DNA of 64,000 bases from an uncultured Dehalococcoidia bacterium (GTDB taxonomy: Bacteria > Chloroflexota > Dehalococcoidia > Lucifugimonadales > JADFKI01): NCBI GenBank assembly GCA_958295865.1, contig CATQHF010000001.1, positions 248,001 to 312,000 on the forward strand, read 5' to 3'. This document shows, in pieces, positions 7,651 through 16,132 of this stretch (the stretch's first letter is position 1; each line of letters begins with the position of its first letter). The notes under the pieces are model-generated. The model was not told where the DNA came from. It saw only the letters and a list, made by a program, of their open reading frames with translations, and did not search any database. Position numbers and translations under genes: made by a program.

Positions 7651-8580
7651 ATGCCGGGGCTGGAATGGCTGACCGGCTCCGGAATTGAATGGCTGCCCAG
7701 CCTAGGATGGCAGCAGGCAGCCGAATGGCTCACCCTCGCCCTGATAGGCTTCGTAACCGGCCTGTTCGGCGTCCTCGTCGGCGCGGGCGGCGGCTTCCTA
7801 CTCGTCCCCATCCTTCGCATCCTATTCCCTGAAAAAGACCCCGCCATCGTCTCCGGCACGGTTCTCGCACTGGTCGCCGCCAACAGCATATCCGGCGCGT
7901 TCGCCTACCGCTATATGCGAATCGTGGACAAGCGCAGCGCGTATCTGTTCGCGGCGGCGGCAATCCCCGGCTCCGTCATCGCGCCCTTCGTCCTCAAAAG
8001 GGCGCTCGAAGGGCTGCCCGGCATCTACGACACCGCTTTCGGCGCGATTCTGGTCATCCTCGCTTTGCGTATAGCCATGCAGCAGTTCGAGCCGAAGCAG
8101 CGTTCCGCGCTTGCCCGCGCAAGAAGCGGACAGCAGCGCCGCTTCGCCAACCCGCGCACCTTGCGCCGCCGCCGCATCACCGCCGAGTCCGGCGAGACAT
8201 ACCGCTACCGCCTGCACGAAAGATGGGCTATCCTCATCAACTTCGTGCTCGGCTTCATATCCAGCTTCTTCGGCATAGGCGGCGGCTTCCTACGCACCCC
8301 CATCCTCGTCTATGCCTTCGGCTTCCCCGTGCAGGTCGCCGTCGCCACCTCCATATTCGCCCTGTCCTTCTACACCACCGCAGGCGCGGCGACACACGCG
8401 GTTCTCGGCAACATCGAGTGGTTCCCCACCTTCATATTCGGAGGCATAGGTCTGGTAACAGGCGGCCAAATCGGAGCGCGCCTCACCGGCAAAATCCAAG
8501 GCCCCTGGATAATGCGCCTCCTCATGCTAGTCATCCTAATTTTGGGCATCCAACTCATTGTGCAGGGCATACGCGGCTGA
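7651..8580 (+). CDS. TauE/SafE family membrane permease
   Basis: A 309-residue integral membrane protein with about eight hydrophobic segments arranged as two halves. Each half starts with a repeat motif, FGVLVGAGGGFLLVP and FFGIGGGFLRTP, which is diagnostic for the sulfite exporter TauE/SafE family (export of sulfite, sulfoacetate or related anions). A basic cytoplasmic loop near residues 150-185 (RARSGQQRRFANPRTLRRRR) separates the halves. The ATG abuts the aroB stop with no gap. The substrate cannot be read from the sequence. Confidence 0.88.
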   Translation: MPGLEWLTGSGIEWLPSLGWQQAAEWLTLALIGFVTGLFGVLVGAGGGFLLVPILRILFPEKDPAIVSGTVLALVAANSISGAFAYRYMRIVDKRSAYLFAAAAIPGSVIAPFVLKRALEGLPGIYDTAFGAILVILALRIAMQQFEPKQRSALARARSGQQRRFANPRTLRRRRITAESGETYRYRLHERWAILINFVLGFISSFFGIGGGFLRTPILVYAFGFPVQVAVATSIFALSFYTTAGAATHAVLGNIEWFPTFIFGGIGLVTGGQIGARLTGKIQGPWIMRLLMLVILILGIQLIVQGIRG

Positions 8581-8974
8581 CAACGTAATTTCAAAAGTCC
8601 CTTTCCCCTCGATGGGCTGACAGGGATAGTAAAGCGTGAAACGAGAAAGCTCTGCTTGCCTGTCATTCTCTAAACGCCGCCTTCCCCACCCCGTCACCCT
8701 GAACGCGGTCTTCTCCACCCTGTCATTCTGAACGCAGCGCAGCGGAGTGAAGAATCTAAAATCTATACATGTCCGACATTCATAGAATTCAGATTCCTCA
8801 CTCCGTTCGGAATGACAGGGAAAGACTCTTGGAATGACAAGGGAAGGGGTGCGCTGCGCTCGGGATGACGGGTGAGTGGGCGGGAATGACGAATAGAAAT
8901 ACCACCCGAATGGGAATGCTACCGCATCATATAGTTATTGCTCTGCGTATCCCATTGGCGAAAATCTTTTGCTT
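8581..8974. other. Intergenic region rich in short repeats
   Basis: A 394-bp gap between convergent genes with no credible ORF. It contains the palindromic element R1 (8718-8820) and several partial copies of its CCTGTCATTC or GGAATGACA ends at about 8658, 8693 and 8832, as if the element had been copied into itself repeatedly. Confidence 0.7.
8718..8820. repeat. Palindromic dispersed element R1, complete copy
   Basis: The left arm begins CCCTGTCATTCTGAACG and continues through GGAGTGAAGAATCT; the right arm runs AGATTCCTCACTCCG then TTCGGAATGACAGGG. The arms are inverted repeats, with an extra CAGCGCAG stretch in the left. Related copies lie at 14643-14775, 53476-53574 and 63868-63903. No ORF lies inside, so this is a small non-autonomous palindromic element. 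Confidence 0.75.
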
Positions 8975-9883
8975 CTATTGCAGCGCGCCCGGCGGGTAGC
9001 GCTTCAGCCACCAGCGCGCTATTTCGTCGCGGCGCGCGAACCAGACGCCAGGATGACTGCGGGCGTATTGCAGGAACTTGTCCAACGCTCGTGAGCGCGC
9101 GGGTCTGCCCCCTATTCGGCAGTGCAGCCCTACCGACATCATCTTGGGGTGCGTGCGTCCTTCCTCGTACAATACATCGAAAGTATCTTTCAGATATTCG
9201 TAGAAGTCGCCCACGCTGTTTAGCCCGCCACGCCAGAAGCGGGCGTCGTTTGTTTCAAAGCTGTACGGCAGCACCAGCCAGGGCTTCCCGCCGACATCGG
9301 TGTAGTACGGCAGATCGTCGTTGAATACGCCGCTGTCGTAGATGAACCCGCCCTCGGCGACTACGAGCTCCCGCGTGTTGACGCTGGGGCCGTAGCGGGT
9401 GAACCAGCCAACGGGCCGCTCGCCTGTGGTTGCGGTCAGCGATTCCACCGTCATCCTGATTGCCTCCGCTTCCTCGTCCCGCGTCTTGCTGTGATATTCC
9501 TCCCAGCGGTAGCCGTGTCCGCAGACCTCGTGTCCGCGTGCCACCACCGCCCGCGCCACCTCCGGGTTGCGCTCGAAAGCCAGCGCGCAGCAGAAGAAGG
9601 TGCTTTTTACGCCATACTTGTCCAGCAGATTCAAGATGCGCCAGACTCCGACGCGGCTGCCGTATTCGAAGAACGATTCGTTGAACAGGTCTCGCTGACC
9701 GGCCGGTATGGGTGACGGCACTTCGTTGTTCGATTCGTGCGCGGCGTCCCCGTCCAGCAGCGAGGTTTCGCTGCCTTCTTCGTAGTTCACGACCACGGAA
9801 ATTGCTAGTCGGGCGTTCCCGCGCCACTCGATAACGGGCGGGTTCGCTCCGTATCCGATGAAATCTCTTTCGTGATTAGACAT
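8975..9883 (-). CDS. Polysaccharide deacetylase-fold protein, allantoinase PuuE-like
   Basis: A 302-residue NodB-fold amidohydrolase. The ORF track's 523-aa version is wrong at its N-terminus, which is a shadow of the upstream gene; the real start is ATG at 9883 (MSNHERDFIGYG), two bases after the stop of the hydantoinase gene. Features: LAISVVVNYEEGSE, GVWRILNLLDKYGVKSTFF, ARGHEVCGHGYRWEEY with metal-site His residues, and WFTRYGPSVNT. These match PuuE-type deacetylases that open cyclic ureides such as allantoin. Coupling to a hydantoinase supports a role in cyclic amide or ureide breakdown (inference). Confidence 0.87.
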   Translation of the reverse strand: MSNHERDFIGYGANPPVIEWRGNARLAISVVVNYEEGSETSLLDGDAAHESNNEVPSPIPAGQRDLFNESFFEYGSRVGVWRILNLLDKYGVKSTFFCCALAFERNPEVARAVVARGHEVCGHGYRWEEYHSKTRDEEAEAIRMTVESLTATTGERPVGWFTRYGPSVNTRELVVAEGGFIYDSGVFNDDLPYYTDVGGKPWLVLPYSFETNDARFWRGGLNSVGDFYEYLKDTFDVLYEEGRTHPKMMSVGLHCRIGGRPARSRALDKFLQYARSHPGVWFARRDEIARWWLKRYPPGALQ

Positions 9884-9885
9884 AA

Positions 9886-12800
9886 TCAGTCCTTCGTTGG
9901 CGCGATGTAGCCGTTTCGGATGTCCCAGGCGTTCGATTCGGGCGACCTGAGCGACGGGTCGCCGTATCCGCCTCCGCCGGAGGATAGCGCGATGATGCGG
10001 TCTCCATGTCTGACTACCACGCCGGTCAGCTTGGTTGGCAGTACCGTTTCCACGCCGCCTGAGATGATGGAGTATCTGTGCGGAAGGGCGGGTTCGCCGC
10101 CCAATACTCCGAATGGCGGCACTATCGCGCCATCCCCGGCGGTGTTGAGCAGCGCGTCGCCCTCGCCTTCGTAGATTATTTCGCACACAGCGCCTAGCCC
10201 GCCCCGCCATTGGCCGTTGCCTGCCGATCCCGGGCGCAGCTCGTGGTTCACCACAAATAGGGGAAAGCGTTCCTCTGTGACCTCGACGCTGTTGGCGCGG
10301 ATGCCGCCCGCGACATTTATCTCCCCGACGCAGCTCCAGCCGTCGTGACCGAATGCCGCGCCGCCGCCGCCTCTCGCCATGAAGAAGTGCCAGAGGAACG
10401 ACTCGCCGGTTCTCGGATCTGTGCCGGTGATGGCGTATCGCAGTCGGCGAGAGAAGCCTGCGTTCACCGCCTCGGGCACCGCTTGGGCGAGCGCCTTGAA
10501 TATCGCCTCGACAATCTCTTCCGCGCAGTGGTTGGTGCTCATGCACACGGGCGCGGGGGCGTTGGCGTTGACTATCAAGCCGCTTGGCGCAATCACTTGC
10601 AGCGGCCCCATGGATCCCTCGTTCTTCGGGACATCGTAAGGCGCGAGGTACATTATGGCGGCGTGCGCCAGCGACCTTGTGTTGGCGTAGGCGCTGTTGA
10701 TGAAGCCTGTAACCTGCGGGGCGGACTCGCTCAGGTCTATGGTCAGCGTGTCCTTGGCGACCGTGACCTTTGCCCTGATAGGGATTAGCTTGGAGTCGAA
10801 ACCGTCGTCGTCCACAAGCGATTCGCCGTAATAGTCGCCGTCGGGCCAGTCGGATATGAAGCTTCTGACCTGCGCCTCCGTCGCGTCGAGGATACCGTCC
10901 ACGATGCGCGTCAGGCTGTCTGCGCCGTAGTGCTCGACGAGCTCGCGGATTCGTCGCTCTGCCGTCAGCACGGAGCCTATCTGCGCGTTGAGATCGCCGA
11001 GGAAGTTCTTGGGGTATCTGACATTTGCCGACATCATCTGAAGCAGGTCGTCGCGCGGTATGTCGCCGTCGTATATTCGCAGCGGCGGGATACGCAAGCC
11101 CTCATGGAATATCTCGCTTGCGGACGGATTGTAGCCGCCGTGAGTGCCGCCGCCGACATCCGTGTGGTGCGCCCTGTTCACCGTCATGAACGCGAGTACG
11201 CCGTCCACGAAGACAGGGCGTATTGCGGTGATGTCCGGCAGGTGCGATCCTCCGAAGTAGGGGTCGTTGAGAAGGAACACATCGCCCGGAGCGATGCCGT
11301 CGCCGAAGTAGTCCAGCACGGCGCGCCCTGCGACCGGGAGCGCGCTGACATGCACGGGTATGCCCTCGCCCTGCGCGACGAGCCTGCACTGCCCGTCCAG
11401 AATCGCCGTCGAGAAGTCCCGGCTGGCGTTTAGTATCTGGGAAAGCGCGGTGCGGAGCATGACATCCATCATCTCAATCGCAATCGATTCCAGCCTGTTC
11501 CCAACTACGGAAAGCGTGACCGAGTCCCCTTGCGCGTCGTCGGGGGCTTGCGCGGCAGTCTCCACGGCGATGTGCAATATGCCGTGTCGGTCGAACCGCG
11601 CTGAGCAGCGCTCGCCAACAACGACGGTGTTGTAGTCTGAGTTAATCACGGTTGGGCCGTTCGTGATTTCGCCCAGGGCGTCGTCGCCTGCGAAGGCAGC
11701 CGCGCCGTCGCTTGGCAAGTCCGGCTCACTCATATCTTGGTTGTGCGCCGCATCCGCATCGCCGCCGTCGACCGCCAGACGCCCCACCGCGCTCGCCCTG
11801 AGCGTGACTATCCTGATGTCCTGTTCCTGCTGGCGATAGGCGTACAGCCGCTCAAAGCGTTCGTGCATGTTCTCTGCCCAGCGCGCTCGCAGGTCTTCAT
11901 CTGGCAGAGTGAGGTCCGGCACATCAACCGTTACTTCATATATCTGGTCGAGGTAGCGCATATCGGCGGACAGGTGGACGCTGATTTCGGACTCGGCAGC
12001 GCCCGCCGAGCGGATGCGCTCGCGCCCGTCCTCAGCCATGGTTGCGAACGCGGAGCGCAGCCCATCGATGTCCACCGTGCTGAGGCTGGACGGGTGCGAC
12101 ACCGCGAGGTCGTGCTTCAGGTCGGACGCCATCATGCCGAATGCGGACAGAACCGGGCCCGTCGGCGGTATCAGGACGCGGGCGATTCCAATCTCCCGCG
12201 CCACCCTCGTCGCGACTAGGCCGGCGGCACCACCGAAGCCCATCAGCGCGAACTCGCGGGGGTCAAGCCCGCGACTCACGGAAGCCAGCCGTATGCCCTC
12301 GGCAATGGAACTCGACACGACGCGAAGGATGCCTTCCGCTGCCGACTCGACATCGATGCCGAGCGGCTCCGCGACCATAGTTTGGATTGCCTCGGTCGCA
12401 TGAGTGATGTTCAGTTCGACCGCGCCGCCGAGGAACTTTTTGGTGTCGAGCAGCCCGAGAACCAGAGCGGCGTCGGTAACTGTCGGCTGCGTGCCGCCCC
12501 GCCCGTAGCATGCGGGTCCAGGGTCTGCGCCCGCGCTTGTGGGGCCGACGCGCAGCACGCCGCCCTCGTCCACCCGCGCGATGCTTCCGCCGCCTGCGCC
12601 GAGCGTGTGTATATCGACGGTGGGGACGGCTATCTTCCAGCCTGCTTCGAACTTCTCGCCGGTGATGTGGGGGCTGCCGCCCTCAATCAGCGTGATGTCG
12701 GCGCTTGTGCCGCCCATGTCGAGCGCGATTACGCGCTCTTCCTCCAGTTGGCGAGCGACATGCGCCGCGCCTGCCGCGCCCCCGGCGGGCCCGGATAGTA

Positions 12801-13584
12801 TGGATCTGACAGCCTGCTCAGAGCTGTCCTTGACGGGGGCGATGCCGCCGTTGGACTGAATCACGAACAACGGTGCTGATCCGCCGGCATCCGATAGCCG
12901 GGTTTCGAGGCGCGCCAGGTAGCTCGACAGCGACGGGCCGACATAGGCGTTCAGGGAAGTGGTCGAAAGCCGGTCGAACTCCTTAATCTGCGGCAATATG
13001 ACATGCGATGCGGAGATGTACGCTTCGGGCAGCATCTCCCGCACTATCCGCTCTGCCTCTATCTCGTGGTCTGGATTTAGAAACGAAAACAGGAAGCAGA
13101 TAGCCACCGAGTCCACGCCTTCGGACTTCAGGTGTTCGACCTTCTGCCTCAGATCCGCTACATCCAGCTCGCGCCTGACACTGCCGCTAGAGTCGGTGCG
13201 CTCAGCCACTCCGACGCGTAGATACCTAGGCGCTAGAGGCTCCACCTGATCCATCCTCAGGTTGTATCTGTCCTCTTTCAGACCTTCCCTGATTTCCAGC
13301 AGATCGCGGAAGCCTTCGGTGGTGATTAGCCCAACCTTCGCTCCCTTCCGCTCGACGAGCGTGTTGGTGGCGACCGTGGTGCCGTGGATGATGACTTGCG
13401 CTCTTTGCAGCAGTTCGCGCGTGTCCATCCCTGCGGAAGATGCCAGCCCCGCTATGCCCTTGAGGACGCCATCCGAGGGATCGGCGGGCGTGGTTGGGGT
13501 TTTGAACGCCAACGGCGTCGAATCGCCTTCATCCATTGCGACTAAGTCAGTAAAAGTGCCGCCGACATCGATGCCTATTCTCAA
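9886..13584 (-). CDS. Fused hydantoinase/oxoprolinase (HyuA + HyuB in one chain)
   Basis: A 1232-residue protein. Residues 1 to about 680 are the HyuA half: MRIGIDVGGTFTDLVA, NTLVERKGAKVGLITTEGFRD, GPAGGAAGA and ALDMGGTSADI, an actin-like ATPase fold. From about residue 690 the HyuB half begins (VVGNRLESIAIEMMDVMLRTALS, GIPVHVSALP, NDPYFGGSHLPD). In most bacteria these are separate genes; fusion is typical of eukaryotic-type 5-oxoprolinase (OXP1). Family members hydrolyse 5-oxoproline, hydantoins or N-methylhydantoin, or carboxylate ketones, with ATP. The substrate here is unknown. It is coupled to the PuuE-like gene (TGATTATG). Confidence 0.92.
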   Translation of the reverse strand: MRIGIDVGGTFTDLVAMDEGDSTPLAFKTPTTPADPSDGVLKGIAGLASSAGMDTRELLQRAQVIIHGTTVATNTLVERKGAKVGLITTEGFRDLLEIREGLKEDRYNLRMDQVEPLAPRYLRVGVAERTDSSGSVRRELDVADLRQKVEHLKSEGVDSVAICFLFSFLNPDHEIEAERIVREMLPEAYISASHVILPQIKEFDRLSTTSLNAYVGPSLSSYLARLETRLSDAGGSAPLFVIQSNGGIAPVKDSSEQAVRSILSGPAGGAAGAAHVARQLEEERVIALDMGGTSADITLIEGGSPHITGEKFEAGWKIAVPTVDIHTLGAGGGSIARVDEGGVLRVGPTSAGADPGPACYGRGGTQPTVTDAALVLGLLDTKKFLGGAVELNITHATEAIQTMVAEPLGIDVESAAEGILRVVSSSIAEGIRLASVSRGLDPREFALMGFGGAAGLVATRVAREIGIARVLIPPTGPVLSAFGMMASDLKHDLAVSHPSSLSTVDIDGLRSAFATMAEDGRERIRSAGAAESEISVHLSADMRYLDQIYEVTVDVPDLTLPDEDLRARWAENMHERFERLYAYRQQEQDIRIVTLRASAVGRLAVDGGDADAAHNQDMSEPDLPSDGAAAFAGDDALGEITNGPTVINSDYNTVVVGERCSARFDRHGILHIAVETAAQAPDDAQGDSVTLSVVGNRLESIAIEMMDVMLRTALSQILNASRDFSTAILDGQCRLVAQGEGIPVHVSALPVAGRAVLDYFGDGIAPGDVFLLNDPYFGGSHLPDITAIRPVFVDGVLAFMTVNRAHHTDVGGGTHGGYNPSASEIFHEGLRIPPLRIYDGDIPRDDLLQMMSANVRYPKNFLGDLNAQIGSVLTAERRIRELVEHYGADSLTRIVDGILDATEAQVRSFISDWPDGDYYGESLVDDDGFDSKLIPIRAKVTVAKDTLTIDLSESAPQVTGFINSAYANTRSLAHAAIMYLAPYDVPKNEGSMGPLQVIAPSGLIVNANAPAPVCMSTNHCAEEIVEAIFKALAQAVPEAVNAGFSRRLRYAITGTDPRTGESFLWHFFMARGGGGAAFGHDGWSCVGEINVAGGIRANSVEVTEERFPLFVVNHELRPGSAGNGQWRGGLGAVCEIIYEGEGDALLNTAGDGAIVPPFGVLGGEPALPHRYSIISGGVETVLPTKLTGVVVRHGDRIIALSSGGGGYGDPSLRSPESNAWDIRNGYIAPTKD

Positions 13585-13726
13585 TCCACAAGTCCTTTCC
13601 GATTCCCTCTTGGGGAATGGCGTTGCCGAATCTGAAGCGAAACCTATAATACTACACAGACGGCAATTAAGCAGAGGGGGCTATGTGAACTTGGTTTCTT
13701 CGGCGGTTTCAAGCGGCGACTCTGCC

Positions 13727-13754
13727 TTGACATGCTGGCTTCCCAAGTTACAAT
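13727..13754 (+). promoter_or_regulatory. Sigma-70-type promoter for the alpha/beta hydrolase gene
   Basis: A perfect -35 box TTGACA (13727-13732) is followed after 16 bp by TACAAT (13749-13754). It ends 42 bp upstream of the hydrolase ATG and points into it. The spacing is one base short of ideal. Confidence 0.65.
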
Positions 13755-13796
13755 TGCGTAAAATGCCGATATTGAGGTGAAGAAGGAGAAATTGCA

Positions 13797-14543
13797 ATGC
13801 CGTTTTATACCAAAGGCGATGTTCGTATCCACTATGAGGAGGTTGGGTCCGGCTTCCCGCTTCTGGTGACGCCCGGCGGGGGCTTGAACTCCGTAATCGG
13901 TGGCTGGCCCGGGCAGGTGTTCAACGCCATGGAGGAGTTCAAGGACGATTTTCGCTGCATCACGATGGATCAGCGCAACGCGAATGGCGGGGAATCCAGC
14001 GGGCCCGTGCAGGTCGACGATCCATGGGGAGCATTCGCCGACGACCAGCTGGGCTTGATGGATCACCTCGGCATACAAGAGTTCTTTTTCATGGGCTACT
14101 GCATTGGCGGGCCTTTCGCGTTCAAGCTCATAGAGCGAGCGCCTGAGCGCGTATCGGCAGCCGTGTTCTGCCAGCCGGTCGGACATTCGCAGGCGACGCC
14201 GGACGCCATGTATGACTCCGGCATAAACTTGTGGGGTCCCGAGCTGTGCGCCCGGCGTCCCGATGTGACGATGGAAGTCGTCGAAGAGTATCTGCACAAC
14301 CTTTACCGCCTTCAGCCGGACTTCATGTACAGCGTATCGCGGGACTTCGCGCGCTCGTGCCAGACGCCGATGCTGGTCATGCCTGACGACACGCCGTCGC
14401 ACTCTTATGAGGCAGCCATGGCTCTGGTGGAACTGGCGCCTAAAGCGCAGGTGACGGCATATCCTTGGAAGGAGTCGGAAGATGTGCTTGCGGAGACGAT
14501 AAATCAGGTGCGCGACTTCCTGCTGGCGCATCAGCCCGCGTAA
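13797..14543 (+). CDS. Alpha/beta hydrolase with a cysteine at the nucleophile elbow
   Basis: A 248-residue alpha/beta-hydrolase-fold protein. The oxyanion strand is LLVTPGGGLNS, and a conserved DQRNANGGES stretch follows. The nucleophile elbow reads FFMGYCIGGPFAF, so Cys replaces the usual Ser in G-x-S-x-G, as in dienelactone hydrolase. The acid and His of the triad lie toward the end (MPDDTPSHSYEAA contains plausible Asp and His). GAAGGAG precedes the ATG. Substrate is unknown; a small ester, lactone or epoxide is possible. It lies divergently from the hydantoinase operon. Confidence 0.82.
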   Translation: MPFYTKGDVRIHYEEVGSGFPLLVTPGGGLNSVIGGWPGQVFNAMEEFKDDFRCITMDQRNANGGESSGPVQVDDPWGAFADDQLGLMDHLGIQEFFFMGYCIGGPFAFKLIERAPERVSAAVFCQPVGHSQATPDAMYDSGINLWGPELCARRPDVTMEVVEEYLHNLYRLQPDFMYSVSRDFARSCQTPMLVMPDDTPSHSYEAAMALVELAPKAQVTAYPWKESEDVLAETINQVRDFLLAHQPA

Positions 14544-14642
14544 GCCGCGCGCTGAAGGGCAGCGCCGTAGAATGGCTGCCCTATCCGTCGTGGAGAGGGC
14601 AAGCGAACCTGACTATCCTCTGTTGCCTGTCGAGCCGCCTAT

Positions 14643-14775
14643 GCAGGGTCTTTCGATTGTTACACCGATGTCACCCCGAACGGAGTGAGGGGTCTAAAAT
14701 CCTTGCCGTATCGGGCGTGTTCGTGGCAGGGATTTTTGATTCCTCACTCCGCTGCGCTGCGTTCGGAATGACAGG
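14643..14775. repeat. Dispersed element R1, long copy
   Basis: It starts GCAGGGTCTTTCGATTGTTA, contains CCGAACGGAGTGAGGGGTC and AAAATCCTTGCC, and ends TTCGGAATGACAGG. In reverse complement it aligns over most of its length with 53476-53574, and its palindromic ends match 8718-8820. The copy carries a CTGCGCTGCG insertion absent from the other long copy. Confidence 0.7.
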
Positions 14776-14793
14776 AAAAAAATTGCGCCTGAA

Positions 14794-14915
14794 CAGGGTC
14801 TTTTCATTATCGCCGTCACACTCCATTCCATTCGCCCTGAGCTTGTCGAACCACCTTCGACGAGCTTAGGGTGAACGCGAAAATTGGCGTAAGACGGAGA
14901 ATGAAAAGACCCTGC
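14794..14915. repeat. Nested palindrome (R5-type core inside a perfect 15-bp inverted repeat)
   Basis: The outer arms are CAGGGTCTTTTCATT (14794-14808) and its exact reverse complement AATGAAAAGACCCTG (14901-14915). The inner arms are TTCGCCCTGAGCTTGTCGAA (14831-14850) and TTCGACGAGCTTAGGGTGAA (14856-14875), with three mismatches and a five-base loop. The whole could extrude as a cruciform or act as a transcription barrier; there is no T-run typical of a terminator. Confidence 0.7.
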
Positions 14916-15103
14916 GCGCTTGTGTCTTAAACTTTTCAAAGGAACGCCGATAGGGTATCATGTTGCGCGCGGTTCAATCTGCGACAAGTCGCTGAGCCGC
15001 GTTAAGCCGATGTCAGGATTTGGCGTCTTTTGGGGCGCTGTGGGCGGCTTGATTTGATATTAGATGGCAAGCGATATTAGCCAATATATGGAGGAGGAAG
15101 TAC

Positions 15104-16027
15104 ATGGGAAACCGCTTAGAGGGCAAGACGGCGGTTGTGACGGGCGCGGGGCGCGGCATAGGCAAGGCAACCGCTTTGCTGCTGGCAGAGGAAGGCGCGT
15201 CGGTGGTGGTCAACGACCTTGGCTGCGATGTTGACGGCAGCGGTTCTTCACACGACCCCGCGGATGGCACGGTCGAGGCAATCAAGGCGGCGGGCGGCAA
15301 CGCCGTCGCTAACTATGACAATGTGGCGACGATGGAAGGCGGCGAGGCGGTCATACGCTCAGCCGTGGACAACTTCGGACAGGTCGACGTGCTCATCAAC
15401 AGCGTGGGCGTGCTGCAAGACCGCATGATATACCGCATGAGTCCCGAGGATTGGGACCGGGTGATTCGATACAATGTGAAGGGCGTGTTCGCGCCCACGA
15501 AGTTCGCCGCAATTCTGTTCCGACAGCAGCGCAGCGGGCGCGTGGTCAACTTCACTTCGGACGCTGGGCTGGGCGACATCGGGCGCTCGAACTACGCCGC
15601 CGCGTCGGAGGCGATAATCGGGCTGACGCGCACGATTGGCAGGGACTTGGGACGCTACGGCGTTACCTGCAACGCCATATCGCCGCTGGTGGAGACGCGG
15701 CTGTTCCCCGGCTCAGTCGAAGAGTACCGCGTCGCTGAGGGTCCGCACCCGTCGCCTGCGGAGCGCGCGGGCATCGGGCAGTCGCCGCCCGTCTCCGAGT
15801 GGGAGGGCGAGGGCAGCCAGGACGACCCCGCGAATGTCGCGCCGCTCGCGGTATATCTCGCCACATACGCCGCGCCGAATGTGAACTGCAATGTGTTCGG
15901 TGTGCGCGGCGGCAGCATATACCTGTACTCCAACCCCGAGGTGGCGAACGCCATCCACAAGTGGGGCACCTTCACGATGGACGAGATGGATGTGCTCTTC
16001 CCGAAGATTATCGGCAAGGGGCTTTAA
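15104..16027 (+). CDS. SDR-fold protein lacking the catalytic lysine
   Basis: A 307-residue short-chain dehydrogenase/reductase-fold protein. It has a complete cofactor loop (VVTGAGRGIGKATALLLAE) and VVVNDLGCDVDGSG, the hydroxyacyl-CoA-dehydrogenase-like acidic strand end that favours NAD. The Ser (NFTSDAG) and Tyr164 are present, but the YxxxK lysine is Ser168 (NYAAASEAI). The C-terminal 60 residues form an extra segment shared with the next gene. GGAGGAGG lies ahead of the ATG. It may bind cofactor without normal catalysis, or use another base. It pairs with the intact paralogue downstream. Confidence 0.87.
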   Translation: MGNRLEGKTAVVTGAGRGIGKATALLLAEEGASVVVNDLGCDVDGSGSSHDPADGTVEAIKAAGGNAVANYDNVATMEGGEAVIRSAVDNFGQVDVLINSVGVLQDRMIYRMSPEDWDRVIRYNVKGVFAPTKFAAILFRQQRSGRVVNFTSDAGLGDIGRSNYAAASEAIIGLTRTIGRDLGRYGVTCNAISPLVETRLFPGSVEEYRVAEGPHPSPAERAGIGQSPPVSEWEGEGSQDDPANVAPLAVYLATYAAPNVNCNVFGVRGGSIYLYSNPEVANAIHKWGTFTMDEMDVLFPKIIGKGL

Positions 16028-16068
16028 CGGGGGCTAACGGAATATACAGGACGGAAGGGATTTTCACT

Positions 16069-16114
16069 CCCTTCCCCCCAACCTTCCCCGCACAGGGGAA
16101 GGGACTAATGCAGC
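16069..16114 (+). repeat. Dispersed repeat R3
   Basis: CCCTTCCCCCCAACCTTCCC followed by a GC spacer and GGGGAAGGGACTAATGC. The same element occurs twice at 61931-62012, and a degenerate copy lies inside uvrA at 23684-23716. It forms an imperfect hairpin (CTTCCCC/GGGGAAG). Confidence 0.65.
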
Positions 16115-16132
16115 GATAGAAAGGACACAAGC

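Larger units (their letters stand above)
14544..15103. other. Long intergenic region made of nested repeats
   Basis: 560 bp without a credible gene. It holds an R1 copy (14643-14775), a nested palindrome (14794-14915) and, downstream, only the SDR leader with GGAGGAGG at 15090. The ORF-track frames here run through the repeats in several phases and look spurious. Confidence 0.7.

Noticed and set aside
9884-10546. N-terminal 220 residues of the 523-aa ORF (8975..10546)
   Set aside because: This part is an arginine/alanine-rich shadow frame of the hydantoinase gene. The true start, MSNHERDF, is at 9883, directly after that gene's stop.
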